A stretch of 64,000 bases of DNA from Promerops cafer (GCA_013398275.1 VZSE01002351.1:228964-292963); one strand, 5' to 3'. Counted from the stretch's first letter, positions 13,701-25,960 are shown. Translations and numbers: made by a program. Notes: generated by a model from the letters alone, not told the origin.

Positions 13701-16700
13701 GTCACTTTAAACACTACCTTGCCTCAGTTTGCTTGTGTTTGTATGACTCAGAGCACAAGCTGAGCAAGCAGGTATTTGGCTGCAATCTGCCATGTGGATA
13801 TATGAACTGCTTTGTTTCAACTCTTCCTTCTCACCTACCTGTACAATGCTGTCAAATATGGATGCAAAATACCCAAAAGGAACAGTAATAAATTAAATTT
13901 ACCCTGCCTGCTCACTCACAGACAATTCATGGATGCAATTACAACTCTTGAGTTGTCGCTTCATAGCTTTTTATGGTTCTTTTTAAATTATCTACACATT
14001 GCTCCAGAAACTAGCCAGTGATGTCACCCAAAGTCACCCCCTTATCTCCCTCCTCCCACACACCACACAGGATCTCTGTTTCCTCACTGGGAAAACAAGA
14101 AGTGTGTAACAGGAGTTGCTGTTCTGCTAACAGAGGCTGCCTCACTGTGAGACTGGGCTTGCGGGGGTTCAGTTTCTTCTCCTGTGTCATACCTTTCTTG
14201 TGGGGTGCTTCTGAGAAACCATAACCAGGGATAGATGGGCAAATGACTTCAAAAATGTGCTCATCACCGAGGCCGTGGCTTGCAGGATCCGTCAGGAGAG
14301 GGATAATTTTGTAAAACTCATAAAATGAGCCAGGCCAACCATGAACCATTAATAGTGGCTTTGCAGCCTGGCCTTCAGGCAAACGAGGAGGCTTTACGTG
14401 AACAAAATGGATATCAATGCCTGTAAAAATAAAATCATTAATTAGCACGCCCAAATTTACCATGACACTGAAACTAATCACAGAACAGATTACCAATAAA
14501 GCTTTTTTCCAGTCTTTTTTTTTTTTTGGTGAGCATGCAAACACACTGCACCTCTCTGGATACATTTATCCAAGGACCCTAAAGTACTTTTTAATGGTCA
14601 ATTAAGCATCACAGCAGCCAAATCAGGTTGGCTATTTCTGTTTTAAAATAAATTGGCAAATTAAGACATAGAAGTGAAGCAATCTACCAACGGTAACACA
14701 GTGACTCACACAGCTTACAGGCAGAGAAGACAATTACATCATTTAGTACAAGTGCCCTTAAATTTTACCCAAATGTCCCTACATGGCACAGGATAGGCTT
14801 CAGTCAGCCAGAGATTTTTCTTCCTGAAAAGCCTACAATTGCAGCTTGGAGGCACCAAGAGATAGGGAATCCATCACAACTTGCAGCTGTTTGTTTGAGG
14901 GCATGAATCACTTTCCTCATTTTGTGCATGCCTTACTTTCCATTTGAACGGGTCTGGCTTCTGTCCCCAGCCACCGACCCCAAATGCTACACAAAAGGAA
15001 TTTTAAAAGCCTTCACTGAGTATTCTCTGTCTGTGGAAGCCTGCTGCAATCAGGTGACACATCTTAACTGCTGATAAACCAATCATGCTGAATTGAGGAT
15101 TTTATGCCTCGCTAAAAGAGAGTTTAAAGTGTCCATTTTTGTAGTTCTTTCCTACCCTTTGTCCAAAGCTTTCAGTATCTCTTTAAGTGAGTAAACCAAA
15201 ACAGGAACCTGTGTTCCAGAACCAGTCTCCTGCTTGTTCAGTAAAAGGTAAAATCTGCAGTGTGGTTTCCACTGTGACTCTTTCCAGCAGAAAGCTTTAC
15301 ACAGCATTGCACTACCTGCTTCAGGTGAGCTGCTCTTCCTCAAACTAACTCAGGGCTTTGTTTTCCAGGAAACAGGAATTTGTTCCCAGCAGAGCCTGAA
15401 TGCCTCATTTCTTGATGTATTTAAGCATATTTTACTCACATCAACTCCAGTTCACCAGCAATACCATCATCTTTCACTGACTTGAGATTTCCCCATCCTT
15501 GACACTTCTGTGAATCTCTGTATTCTCTGAAAAGCTTTCAAGTGATGACAGAAGGTAGGAATCTGATACACAGCATGTTTGACCTTGTCTTTTCATATCT
15601 CCTCTCTGTAATCTTTCCCAAATTTGAAATATCCCTTCCCATTGCTATACATAGTGCATTGTCCTTAGCTGCTTCTCCCTTTCTTGTCTCAGATGGTGCT
15701 TTTTTCTTCTTTTTAAAGGGAAGACTTTCTGGTTTTATCTTCTTCAGCACTAACCATCACTTAAATACATGCTTTAAGCTCTAACCACTATGTAGCACCA
15801 TTTACTGTCCCAAATCCATTTAAAATATTATGGCAAACTGCACCATTTGAAATAACACACAATTATGGGTGCAAGTAAAAATGGAACAAAATACTCTGTT
15901 AAGGTTAAATTTTGCCATCATGTGAGATAATTGTCTGCTGTGCTCTAGATCTACTACTGAACCCAAGCACCACCCTGAATCAGGCATTTTAAAAAGCCCA
16001 GTCTGACCAAGCTCCAGCACCAGCAGACCTTGGCTGAATGAACTCTTCGGAAAGGTGCAGTGTGCCCTGAAAGAAGAGAAACCATTCCCTCACACCTGGC
16101 AGCACATCAACCCCAGGGGAAAGGCATTGTGCACTCCTAGGTCTGGGAATGCTTGAAGAGGTGCAGCAGAGCACATCTGCCCTGCCAGGCAGGGACAACC
16201 TGGCCAGCTGAGGAGGGCTGCCAGGCTGATGGCCTCACTGTGACAGCGGCAGCTGGGCAGCTCCACGGAGCATGAGGAGACATCTGTGGGAATTTTTGCA
16301 TGACTGCATGTGAGGAAGGGAACATGTGTACATCTTAAGATCCACTTCAGCTTCCAAACACTCGTGCTTGGCTCCTGTTAACACCAGCTGACAGCCCACT
16401 CATGCACAGGGAATTCCATTTGTCATTCCTTGTCCTAAAGGCTTCAGTTACAATGAAGGAGCTCCCTGCTCCTTCAGCAGTGATGCCAACGATCCAGACT
16501 ATGGCAGCCAGGGAGGGAAGGCCCTGTGACACAACCAGAGCCTCCTCCCCACCAAGATCCCTTGCAGACAAGTTTATCTATTGCTGGTTCTATTTTAAGG
16601 GGAAAAGCTACACACCTTGAATCTTTGTTTTGAATTGTGGGTACTTGTTGAGGATTTCAACTTGTTTCTTCCAATTGAACTGGTTTTTCCAGTAGGACAC

Positions 16701-18391
16701 AACCTTCCTGAGATGCACCAAGTTAGTTCCATAATGGAAGCAACTGTTCTCCAGTGGCTCAGTGAAGCGAGCCTGGTCAAGTCTCCTAAATAAATCCTAC
16801 AGGGAAAGAGAGAGGAGAGACATTAAAAGCACTTGTGTCTGCTGTCTTGGGCTGTGTATGGTTTCTAGTTATTCCCTCATGAAACAAGAACAATGGAAAT
16901 AACATCTCTAATTAGACACCTGTGCCTTTTGCTGATGCTCCATCAGCTATTCCAGTTCTTTTCCTCCTGCAGATGGCCTCCTTCCTCTTCCATTCACAGC
17001 TGTTCTCAGCCTTTGTTCTGCACGGCTGCCTAACCTGTCTGCCAGGCTGAGAACCACAGAGGGCAAGATGCTCTGCTGGCACTGCTGTGGCTTCAAAGGG
17101 TAAGTCTTGCTGCCCTTCCAGGGTATTTTCCTCACAGTCAATGCATGGATCTGGCCCAAACCTTTTGCTTTCCTTCCCAAACCCTGGGGTGGGAGGTCTT
17201 CACCAGGAATCATTCAGAAGGATTTTGCATAAACAGAAAGTTGGTGAAACTAGACTGAAATTAAAGTTTGCCGAACTGGAATAACAATGACAGTCACCTT
17301 CCCACTGCACTTCAGGGGTACAGGGGATGCTGGCAATACTGCAAGATCACTCCAAAATCACTCAGCAGGGAAGGACAGCCAAGAGCCCCCTCCTACTGCC
17401 AACAGAACCACAGAGCAGCTGAAAGGCAGGTCTGGAAATCTTATCCTGCTCAATCACTTTTAAGGTAGAAATTATCCATCTTAGTGTCTGCAGTGTAAGG
17501 AGAAAACATAATGGAGACCAATGTCCCTTGATATTACTAAGAAGGGCAAGCAAAGTGTTAAAAAACCCAGGCCTTGCTGAGAAATTAGGAATCTATTATA
17601 AATTAATAATATGAGCAATCCCATGAGTATTGTTTGAACCATGACTCCACAAAGATCTATGAAATCGTTCAATCCCTGGCTTAAACACACACAATCAAAA
17701 TCTTTCTATCCAACAAATTCTGCAACGTATGTGTTTACTGTAATTACCACAGTAATTTAGTGTTGACCAAAGTAGACTATTAACTACAGAAGACTCAGCA
17801 TCCAACACAGCTGCAAACATAAAGCAGTCAAGAAAATGAGGTATTTGTAATTGCTTTGGAAAGAAAGGGGGGGAAAAAAAGGCATTGTTCTTATTCTGGT
17901 CTACACAAACTGAAGGAAATGCACAAACAGAAAAACAGAGTTGAGTAATCTGTAATATGATTTTTATGTTTATTAGGCTTTGCAGAGTAGGTTTATTTAC
18001 CAGCAATCATGCAAGAGCCAGCTGAGAACAAAATTATACAGTGAGATCTGCCTATTCATACCTATCTTCTGAAGTACTGAAAAATCCCTTCCCCCAAGAC
18101 CTGGACATCACTGGCACTCTGTTGGTTCAATTTAAAAATTACTTCCAAACACGTTCTGCATCTATTTGGCCATTTCTTCCTTCCCTCCCCCCAGCACAGA
18201 GATTAGCTTACACTCAGCTCTTCCTCTGTAGTCTCCACCTTAAATGGCCGAATACTTGAGTCTTCTTTAGTCACAGGCTTTTGTCCCCTGCCCCACCACC
18301 CATCTTTGAAGGGCAGTGTCTCTTCTTTCTTCTTGGAAAATAAAAAGTAGATGAGGAGTGTCCCCAGGACCAGGAACACCTCGAGCAGCAT
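7486..18391 (-). CDS. EPHX1: Microsomal epoxide hydrolase 1, complete CDS in 8 exons
   Basis: EPHX1 hydrolyses reactive arene and alkene epoxides to trans-diols at the endoplasmic reticulum membrane, and also acts on some lipid epoxides. Coding exons in gene order are 18391-18212, 16796-16616, 14420-14193, 13364-13235, 12619-12405, 10368-10260, 9289-9164 and 7711-7486. All introns are GT-AG, and the phases join into 1395 nt (464 residues plus TAA; human is 455). Residues 1-20 are a hydrophobic signal anchor, followed by the N-terminal EHN-type region (DGWWG, SIRPFKVE). An alpha/beta-hydrolase domain follows. It has the oxyanion HGWPG at 147-151, nucleophile Asp225 in GGDWG, lid tyrosines Tyr300 and Tyr375, acid Glu405 and His432 in RGGHFAAFEEPE. 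No frameshift or lost residue is visible, so the gene looks functional. The C-terminus is longer than in human and ends in KKGE. A non-coding first exon is expected upstream, because the ATG lies 5 nt inside an exon with its own splice acceptor. Confidence 0.96.
9164..9289 (-). CDS. EPHX1: EPHX1 coding exon 7
   Basis: The acceptor is cctcttcag and the donor AA|gtaagt; the length is 126 nt, starting and ending in phase 2. It encodes KFSLDDLLTNIMIYW and MRFYKENLQKGIGTQKHE. Tyr375 in RFYKEN is one of the two lid tyrosines that polarise the epoxide oxygen in this family. There is no ATG-led open frame over this exon; I found it from the downstream exon by homology. Confidence 0.94.
10260..10368 (-). 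CDS. EPHX1: EPHX1 coding exon 6
   Basis: The acceptor is ctcctttacag and the donor AG|gtaagc; the length is 109 nt. It encodes GCGLNDSPVGLAAYILEKFS, then SWTDMEFQNLEDGGLER. This is the helical lid-to-core segment, highly conserved with mammalian EPHX1. It joins exon 5 through a split Gly codon and exon 7 through a split Arg codon. Confidence 0.94.
12405..12619 (-). CDS. EPHX1: EPHX1 coding exon 5
   Basis: The acceptor is gtctttag and the donor G|gtaaaa; the length is 215 nt. It encodes HVKGLHLNMVSVSKLGLTHL through SESGYAHIQATKPDTV. Tyr300 in SGYAHIQ is the first lid tyrosine. The middle of the exon (the lid helices) is the most diverged part compared with mammals. A CR1 fragment lies 52 nt upstream of the acceptor. 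Confidence 0.95.
12671..12825 (-). mobile_element. CR1 LINE 3' fragment
   Basis: Read on the minus strand, this is a typical avian CR1 tail: gtcacagcaccaagcctg, then caggcacatggtgtgatc, gggccaggagttgtacttgg, and the end gggtcccttccacctcagga followed by attctgtgattct. It is 5'-truncated to about 155 bp, contains no ORF2 coding and lies in an EPHX1 intron in the sense orientation. Confidence 0.88.
13235..13364 (-). CDS. EPHX1: EPHX1 coding exon 4 (nucleophile exon)
   Basis: The acceptor is ttttaatgcag and the donor AA|gtgagt; the length is 130 nt. It encodes FNSVSAASVFYELMIRLGF, then NEFYTQGGDWGWLICTNLAQ. Asp225 in GGDWG is the catalytic nucleophile that forms the ester intermediate. The codon split with exon 3 reads Asp (KKDF), where the human protein has Gly (KKGF). 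Confidence 0.95.
14193..14420 (-). CDS. EPHX1: EPHX1 coding exon 3
   Basis: The acceptor is atttttacag and the donor G|gtatga; the length is 228 nt. It encodes GIDIHFVHVKPPRLPEG, the oxyanion-hole motif in KPLLMVHGWPGSFYEFYKI, and DEHIFEVICPSIPGYGFSEA. This is the best conserved exon in the gene and marks the start of the alpha/beta-hydrolase core. Confidence 0.96.
16616..16796 (-). CDS. EPHX1: EPHX1 coding exon 2
   Basis: The acceptor is ctttccctgtag and the donor G|gtgtgt; the length is 181 nt. It encodes DLFRRLDQARFTEPLENSCF, then HYGTNLVHLRKVVSYWKNQF and NWKKQVEILNKYPQFKTKIQ. This is the epoxide-hydrolase N-terminal region, which wraps around the catalytic domain. It starts in phase 0 after exon 1 and ends with a split Gly codon. 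Confidence 0.95.
18212..18391 (-). CDS. EPHX1: EPHX1 coding exon 1 with start codon
   Basis: The first 60 codons begin MLLEVFLVLGTLLIYFLFSK, a single hydrophobic signal anchor, and continue KKKEETLPFKDGWWGRGQKP and EDSSIRPFKVETTEEELS. The donor is AGT|gtaagc. The ATG at 18391 is chosen because it aligns with the mammalian start. It sits 5 nt after a good acceptor (cttctcttgcag, exon edge 18396). An upstream in-frame ATG would lie in intron sequence. The base at -3 is A. Confidence 0.95.
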
Positions 18392-18534
18392 AATGCCTGC
18401 AAGAGAAGAACAGAGCTCTGGTGAGCCCAATCAGCTCAGAGAGACACACATTCTTTGTGAAGACTTTTCCCTTTTTAGACAGGATTCCAGCTTCAGGATG
18501 TTCTGGCACTCGCATGATACTGATACTTCTGTAT

Positions 18535-18562
18535 TTCTATTTCAGAAATTTCTGAAATAGAA
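18535..18562. repeat. 28-bp perfect palindrome
   Basis: The half-site ttctatttcagaaa is followed directly by its exact reverse complement, with no spacer. The centre reads TTCAGAAATTTCTGAA, which contains GAAnnTTC, a heat-shock-element-like pair, so factor binding is possible. It lies about 140 bp upstream of the first EPHX1 coding exon on the transcribed strand. Confidence 0.9.
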
Positions 18563-19674
18563 TGTTTTACCCTACCCAAATGAGGAAGAATTGTTTCAAA
18601 TAAAAGACACATAATAAAAACAAACCCAAAGTAAGTAAAGAGATAATGTGGCAATTAAATAGTCATTATAATGTAAATATAAATATAACATAACTTAATA
18701 ATTACCATTATATAATTCACATTTAATGCTTTCTCTTCCTCTGAAGCTCTAGATTCCCCACAAATCCCAAAGCAGAGCATCTCTTCAGCAAGGCTTACAC
18801 ATCTACTGCTGTAGCTTCAGAGGGAAAGAAAAGCAAGATAGAATATATATACAGACTAAAAAGTGAACAGCATGAGGGCAGCCACCTTGAACCTCCCAGT
18901 CAGCCAGGAAGTAGAGAAGGATATATTTGCACAACCCTTGAACAGCAGTGCAAAGGGCAGTCAGACTTTCCCTTTCCTTCTCCCTGTGAACTGTTTTAAA
19001 GGGAAAACAAAAGCCCGTGCTCTAAAATGTGATCACATTCCCAAGTAACAAAATTCTGTCAAGGTGCAGAACAACCTGATTCCACAGCACATCTGCATAA
19101 CCCAGCTGCAGGGCTGCTGTGCTTCAGTCAAACAGAACACCCCACCAAAAAAAAAAAAAATCAAATTTTAATATATTTGGACTATTTTGTGCTGCAAGTA
19201 GAAAAAACACTTAGACTTGTCTTTAAAAATTAATGTTTTCAAGCATGCCTTTAAGTGTAAGAAACGTTTGTAAGGTGGTTTGGGGAACAGTACTGTCATC
19301 ATTTTAATGCATAATTTTAAGGAATGTCATGCTTCAAACACTCCTTTGCTGGGGAATTGCTAAGACATCAGGTATTTCAAAACTTCTGAAGGGCAAGGAT
19401 TGTTTATGACCCAGAACGTCTTCGTCTCTCTAGAGCCAGAAGGTTTTGTTGGTTTTGCTGCTGCAGAGTAATTTGATGCTCTGGAATGGCTCAAAGAGTC
19501 ATCAGAATGCACCCAATTTACTCCTGGATCAAAACAGGAATTTTAGCACAAGTTAACGGGAATTCACAGGATTAGAGCAGTAATGAAACTGAATTAAATC
19601 GTTTAAGTGCCTTTATGTGACAGGACAGGTTTTAGTCAATCTTCTTGAGTTTAATTTTCTAATGGCTGGCAATA

Positions 19675-19696
19675 AATACATACATACATACATACC
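19675..19696. repeat. (CATA)n microsatellite
   Basis: This is a short perfect tetranucleotide run (tacatacatacatacatac). It has no other features. Confidence 0.9.
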
Positions 19697-22600
19697 TCAG
19701 TCAAGATAAGCACCCATAAAACATTTGTACAGAAGCCAGGCACTGTGCAAATTGAACAAGCTACCAAAACAAACAAAAAAAAATCTATTTTTCACACATG
19801 CGAGTGCTACAGCCTTGAAAGTACCTGAATCCTCAGAGGCTGGAGCTTTTGGGAATGATAGGCACTGAAAAAACTTACTTGTTTCACCAGTGCTTCCATA
19901 ATTTCTACCACTTGTTTTTCTTCACAATTCTATCTGGAGCACAAGACAACACTCTTTTGCCACCTTTACAACACCCAGGCCATAACTCACCCCAGAATTA
20001 AAAAGTTTATCCAATTTCAGCTTGCCTCAGCACACAAACCAATGCAGTTTAGGAGCATCCTGAGCACAATTAAATTTTACTGCAAAGCAGAACTGGAGGG
20101 GCTTCTAGAAACCTCAGAGCACTTTACACAGAAATGATACCTACCACAGCATTTTATAACATTTCTACTCCTAAGCCTTCACGAAGAAAAACAGCAGCTT
20201 CCCTGAAATCACAACACAACTCGGGCCATGTCTAGACTAGAAAGGTTCACCACCATAACTGTGTAAACACCACACAGAAAAATCCAAACTCTTGGCCAAG
20301 TCCAATCTGTTTACAGAGCCCCCCAACAAACAGAAGCGCTGCTGTCAGCGCCAGCCCCGCTGTTCAGGCTGGGCTACCTCCAAAAACAGAGCTCCCTTGC
20401 TCCTGGCTCCTGCTGCATCAGCACCACGGCCCCTGCCAGCACAGTGACAGAGGCACAGCACCCACACGGTGTTGCTCTGCCCAGGAACAGAACCTCAGCC
20501 CGAAACCCTCATGTCCTAAGGCACTGGAGCACCCAGAGCTACAGAACCATTTCTGCTCCCCATCATCTGCTCTCAAGGACACTTGAGAAAGCAAAAATTT
20601 TGAAGCAGAAGACCTGGGGAGGGATTGTGTGCAAATGTGTGTATTTTGCATTCGCCCTGGACCGCATGTGGAAAGAACTCACTGTGTGGACAGGCACCCA
20701 TTTTTGCAGTGAATTCCAAACAGACTCAAGGATGAGCTTGTTTACAATCCAGCAGTAAGTGCCAAAACCAGCTTCAGGTCTCACAAGAATCTGTCTTCTA
20801 TTGCAGATAGCTGGGGCTAATTGCAAACAAATTGATTTGCAAGAGATGTCATCCCGACTTGGAAGAAATCACCTCTGATATTGGTTGGATTATTTTTTGC
20901 TAACAGAAAGACTCTCTGTATTCAGTCTCTCCCAGTTCCCTTGAAAGTGCCTGTAAAATTCCTGATTAGAATGAACACTGGACCCAGAGCTCCAACTGTG
21001 TCACATTTTTCTGTGAGTGCCCAGGACAGGAAGGACCAAGTGCGTCAGCAGTATTTTAACTTGCATCAGTTCACTCAAGAGGATTGTTTTGTGAGGGATG
21101 AGCTGCTGGGATGCAGCATGTTCCTACCAACAGCTCCAGCCTGGGCCCAGAGGAGGCCACTCAGAGCAGTGATTTCCCAAGTTCACTATTCAAGCTGCTT
21201 CTCTGGAACTCTTGTGTTGTTTGAGCAGCACAAAGCAGCCTCAGTTGTGACGCATCTGCACCAGAATTTCCTCTGCTAATCACTGCTGAGATCTGTGGTG
21301 AAATGGAAGTTATCAGCTCCTTAACACTTGTTCCACGATGCAGCAATACAGCACCATGAATGTGGAAGGACAAACAGGTACAATAACACTTTTCTACCCT
21401 CAGTTTTCAGAGATGTCAAAAACAAAGTGCTGGTGGTTTTATTGTCTGAAGTCTCTTGATGCAACCCCACTGGCATGTTGCCTTTATAAACGAGTGCTTC
21501 AAAAGGAGTTCATGTTTTGGTTTGGCTTTTCCCTCTTTTTATGTGACCAAAGGCAAGACCTTAGAAGGAAATATTTCCATTTATTCCATGGTCCTTAGGC
21601 TCCGAGACTTTGCTGTACTGCAGGGTGGATTTTGTTTACAGACAACCCTTAAATACCTTAGACAGTACTTTTATCCGAAAGAGTTCAAGCAGGAATGCTT
21701 TTGGTTTGCTGCTTTAAAAACATGTTTTGAAAGAAAAATGTTGAAATGCAATGGGTCCAGTAAATAGCCCAAAACCAAGCTCCTCTTGAAGAAAGTCAAG
21801 AACATCTCGTGAAATACATTTTCAAGAAAACCCCAAAACTTCCTTACAGTGTCTTACTGCTCCCTGTTGGAAACACTCCTGGTTTTCAGCACCTTTTTGC
21901 ATTTTAATTTGTCCCCTATCTGTGCATTAACATCAGAGCTAAGGGGTCCACAGGAACAGAGCAATTATTATTTACATCAAAGCTATGTCCTGTCTCTTGC
22001 TTTGTCTTCATCAATACCCAGGAAGAGATGCCCCAGAGAACAGTGCTCTTTATTTTCAGACAGGTCATCTATGAAACAGCTTAATGGTAAAATCCCCATC
22101 TCCTCCTACAAGTGCCCATCCATCTTAGCCTTGCAGCACTAGAATCCACCTGAAACATGTTTTTGGAGAACTGCAACTGTGCAGACCTTCAACTTAATGC
22201 TGGAAATGGCCCAACCACCACCCAGCTGCAACAAATGATGAGCAACACCCACAGCTTTGAGGGTGCTACCAAACCCTGCCAGGGCAAAACTGCTGCTGCA
22301 AGCGTTGTGACACTCTGCTGCTTTCAGAGTTAATTATGGCTTAGGGTCAATAACATTTTCTCTCTGAGACTGGTTTACAAGCACACTGCAAGTGAGCTCA
22401 GAGCACTTGAAACACTCTGAGAGATAAAAAGTTTATTGATTAATAATTACTCTGCAGGAGAAATAACATCTCAATTTGGAAAAGATTTTTCTGTTTATTT
22501 TTGTTCCCTTACATAAAGTCCCACATCAGGCTTTACCAAAAAGGCACCCCTCTGCTGCAGCATCTTTGTTTACACGTCAGTTTGCCCGAAGAGCAGCAAT

Positions 22601-25257
22601 TGCAGGTTACTCTTCCCAAGAGAACTGATGGAACAACAACCCCACTGAAGGACTTAAAAAACTCATGAAACCTGTAACAGAGTCCCTGAGCACTGCCACA
22701 GCCTGAAAGGGACAAAGATACGGCACAGCCCCCACGGCTTCACCCTCAGTCTATGTCCTACCATCTCCAGGCATCACATTTTTGCCATCATGTAGCACCA
22801 GAAACAGATAGAAAACCATCAAGTCACTCATAGAAGAAAATCTTCCTATTTCCGTAGTTTATGGAGCATTATGACAAGCTTGAAAATAGCTTAGCAACGC
22901 AGAAATTGCTTTGCCTACAAATGATAACATCTCCCAGGTGAGCATGAGATGATACATTAACATTGTAGGGGAGGAGGAGAGGCAAGCATCGGATGAAATA
23001 AAGCATCCTACACAGGAAAGCAAATCAAAGACAGGAAATACAAATCCAACAGAGTTTCTGGCTTGTCTCGATAAGAAATTTAGCATTTACATTTTTTATT
23101 GCCACAGGGAGGTGGCACACAATGCTATCTCCAAAACATCAGGAAGAGATGATATCATCCTATTTTACTTTTTTTTCATAGACTGTTCACAATCAGAAAT
23201 TAGCCAGTACAGAAGGAACTTAATTAGAAGGCTACAAGCAAGGAGTGAGGTCACGTCCCCAAAGCAGTGAAACCACACTCTCTCAGGCCTCCCCCAGGAG
23301 TGGGGCATGCTGCTCCTAAGACAGGGCTGGGGGGACCCTGCTGAGGCACACCCCACACATATGGCACTGAGGCACTGCTCCTGTACAGCTCTTCACCTGC
23401 TTTGTCCCTTGGACAACAGGAACAAGCAACAGGGCCAGTTTAGGCTCGAGGGATGCCCCTATGCATCACCCAGAAATTGCACTTACAGCACTTGTCCTTC
23501 CAGGCACATTATTCCAGGGGAGTGGTTGAGTACCTTACACAACATGTTCCCACCTCATTTTTCCTACAATTACAATCTGTTGTTAACTCTCCAGTATGAC
23601 ACTGAAAGTCCACTGGCACTGAGACCCAACTCTAGCTAAGCATAAAAGAAAAGTAGTATGGGACTAAATTCACTGTTATCCACTTTGCCTCAACCACAGG
23701 CAGAATATTTATGTAACCACTGGCCAGTCAAAGCTCATATCCCAATCATTATCTAAAATACTGCATACCACTTTCTTAAGAGGAAGAAACTTCATTTCCA
23801 AGAACACATATCTAAGCAACATTACTTGTCCTTTCAAAGCTATGCCCCACACATTCTTCCGTGCTGCTTAAAAAACATTATTTGTTTATCTCAATTTTCC
23901 TTATTTTGCTTCTATTATGCTTGAACAAACCCACTCCCTTTCAAGAGTCTAAAAGAAGCCTTTAGGTTACATAAACACAAACTGACAGAATCCAGCTTGG
24001 CATCTGTGTGATGCCCATTATTGTGATCTAATGACTGTGTGCGTGATTCAGGAGAAAGGAGATGCCTCTCCATCTGCAATAATTTCTGTTTAAGACTCTG
24101 TAGACAGAAAAGCCACTAAAGGATTCTTAAATCAGCACTGTTCAGTCATTATAATTAAGGGTGAAAGAACTGTTCCAACTACCATAATAATGCATTAAGG
24201 TTAGATCATGCAAAGATTTTATCCTGTTTATCCTATCCAGCCTTTACTCTATTTAATGACCCTCAAATCCCAGCAAGAACAGGTTTTTTGCACAGGTGCA
24301 GAGAAGTGACAATAGCCTGGAATACAGTGGAGGGTGAACAGCTGAATGCTCTCTCAAATCCCATCTTCCAGTTAAAAAAGGGAAGGATACCATGCCAGTA
24401 ACAAGTTTTTTTAACCAGTTCTTAGCCACTATCCAGCCAACTAAATTACACAGTCCAACAGAGTCCAAACAACATCTTGAGCTTTACTTCAACATTTCGT
24501 TCCTAGCGTCTGAAAAGAAATTATGAACAGCACATGGTTCTGTTTTGCCTTCCACTAGAGTTTCTAGCAATAATGAGGTTCACCTCCTCATCCTATGCCA
24601 GCATCTGCATTTCACAGAGGAGGTGGAAATGAACCAAAAGAGTGAGATATTACAGATAAGGAAATGAGATCGAGGTAATTGTTCCTCAGGCCTTAAGGCA
24701 AATTTGGGCCCTATTTTTAGCTTCACCAAATCCTCCAATAGTGAAGAGTAAAAGGTTACCCTCCTTCCCTGCCATGGTGTTATTGCCAATGTTTTGCCCG
24801 CCCACATCTCCAGATAAGACTTGTTTTCATCCCAAACTGCTTGGTGGTACAGTACAGCCTGTCTCCTATTAACTGCAGGATCTTCCACTAGTCTAAGTCT
24901 CTTAAGATTCTTCCATGGAATCAGGGAGGGAAAGATCTTTTCAGCTAGCAGATTTACAAGCTTTTTGTATTAGCACTGTTAGAAAACTGCGTTACTGAAA
25001 CCTTTAATTATTAAAACATGCAGAATTGATGTATATGTGGTGCTTTAGAGGGGAAGAAAAAACCTGCAAGCAGTTTGAGATACGTAAGAACAAAGTACAT
25101 GACAACCCTTCAGTTAAAAGAGGGTGTGGAGATAGATGAATATAAAGCCTGCCAGAGGAATTTTCTGGCAAACTGCAAGACAGATGAGGTGCACATTGTG
25201 AATTTAAATTAGGATCATGACTCCAACTAGTAAGGGCAGCATGAATGGGAATGTGCT

Positions 25258-25876
25258 CCTTCCCCCATGATGTGAGACTCCCTCTGACCTCTGTGATGCC
25301 AAACTCCCTCCTTCCTCTGTGTTGCAAGATGACCTCTATCATCTGTGATGCCAGACTTCCTCTTACCTTTAGGATGAGACTCCATCCTCCATTAGTGAAG
25401 ATTTCCTGCTTTTTTCTATGACGTCAGATTATTTCTTTCCTCTGTGATGTCAGACTCTCTCTTATCTCTATGATGATTTCTTCCTTTCTCAGTGATGCCA
25501 GACTCTCTCCTTAATCTCTGATACCAGACTCCCTCCTTCCTATAGGACACCACACTCCCTCTTACCTCTGAGATGTCCAAATCCATTGTACCTCTATGAT
25601 GCCAGACTCCTTCCTTCCTCATTTATGCCAGACTCTCTTCTTTCTTCATGGTGCCAGACTAGCTCTTCCCCGTGTGTGACTCTCTCCTTGCTCAGTGTGA
25701 GATGACCTCAATCCACTGTGATGTCCAACTTTTCCACATTTCCTCCTTTTTCTATGATGCCACCATTCCTCCTTCCTCAATGATGTCTGACTCCCTCTTA
25801 CCTCTATGAGGGACTCCTTACTTCATCTATTATTTCAGATTTCCTTATTTTTCAAGGACACCAGGCTCCCTGGCCA
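25258..25876. repeat. Degenerate 26-bp minisatellite, about 24 units
   Basis: The unit consensus is about tctrtgatgccagactccct followed by cttacc. Most units are 26 bp with substitutions; some are 21-25 bp, and one is about 35 bp. Examples start near 25290, 25343, 25492, 25544 and 25596. The period is not a multiple of three, and the short open frames across the array are by-products of the repeat. On the minus strand each intact unit contains ggtaagag, which resembles a 5' splice site. Confidence 0.85.
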
Positions 25877-25960
25877 CAAAACCTGAATACTCTGAGTATA
25901 ATGCAAGAAATGTGCAAAATCATATAGAAGATAATCAATTCATTTTGCCTAGAACTGTAA
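25870..25960 (+). repeat. Diverged duplicated segment, copy 1
   Basis: This segment aligns over about 91 bp with 27329-27420 in the same orientation. Shared blocks include ataatgcaagaaatgtgca, ttgcctaga and gataatc. It directly abuts the right end of the 26-bp minisatellite. It could be an unrecognised dispersed repeat or a local duplication. Confidence 0.8.

Larger units (their letters stand above)
7712..18211. other. EPHX1 introns
   Basis: The seven introns between the coding exons are unremarkable AT-rich sequence. The only transposable element I recognise is the CR1 fragment at 12671-12825. The longest introns (10369-12404, 14421-16615, 16797-18211 and 7712-9163) hold no recognisable exon, RNA gene or structured repeat. 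A short (TAAAC)n-like run lies near 8849-8866. Confidence 0.7.

Noticed and set aside
20881..21279. 132-codon plus-strand open frame
   Set aside because: No family features, no promoter or splice signals, and codon use is not distinctive. It is probably chance.
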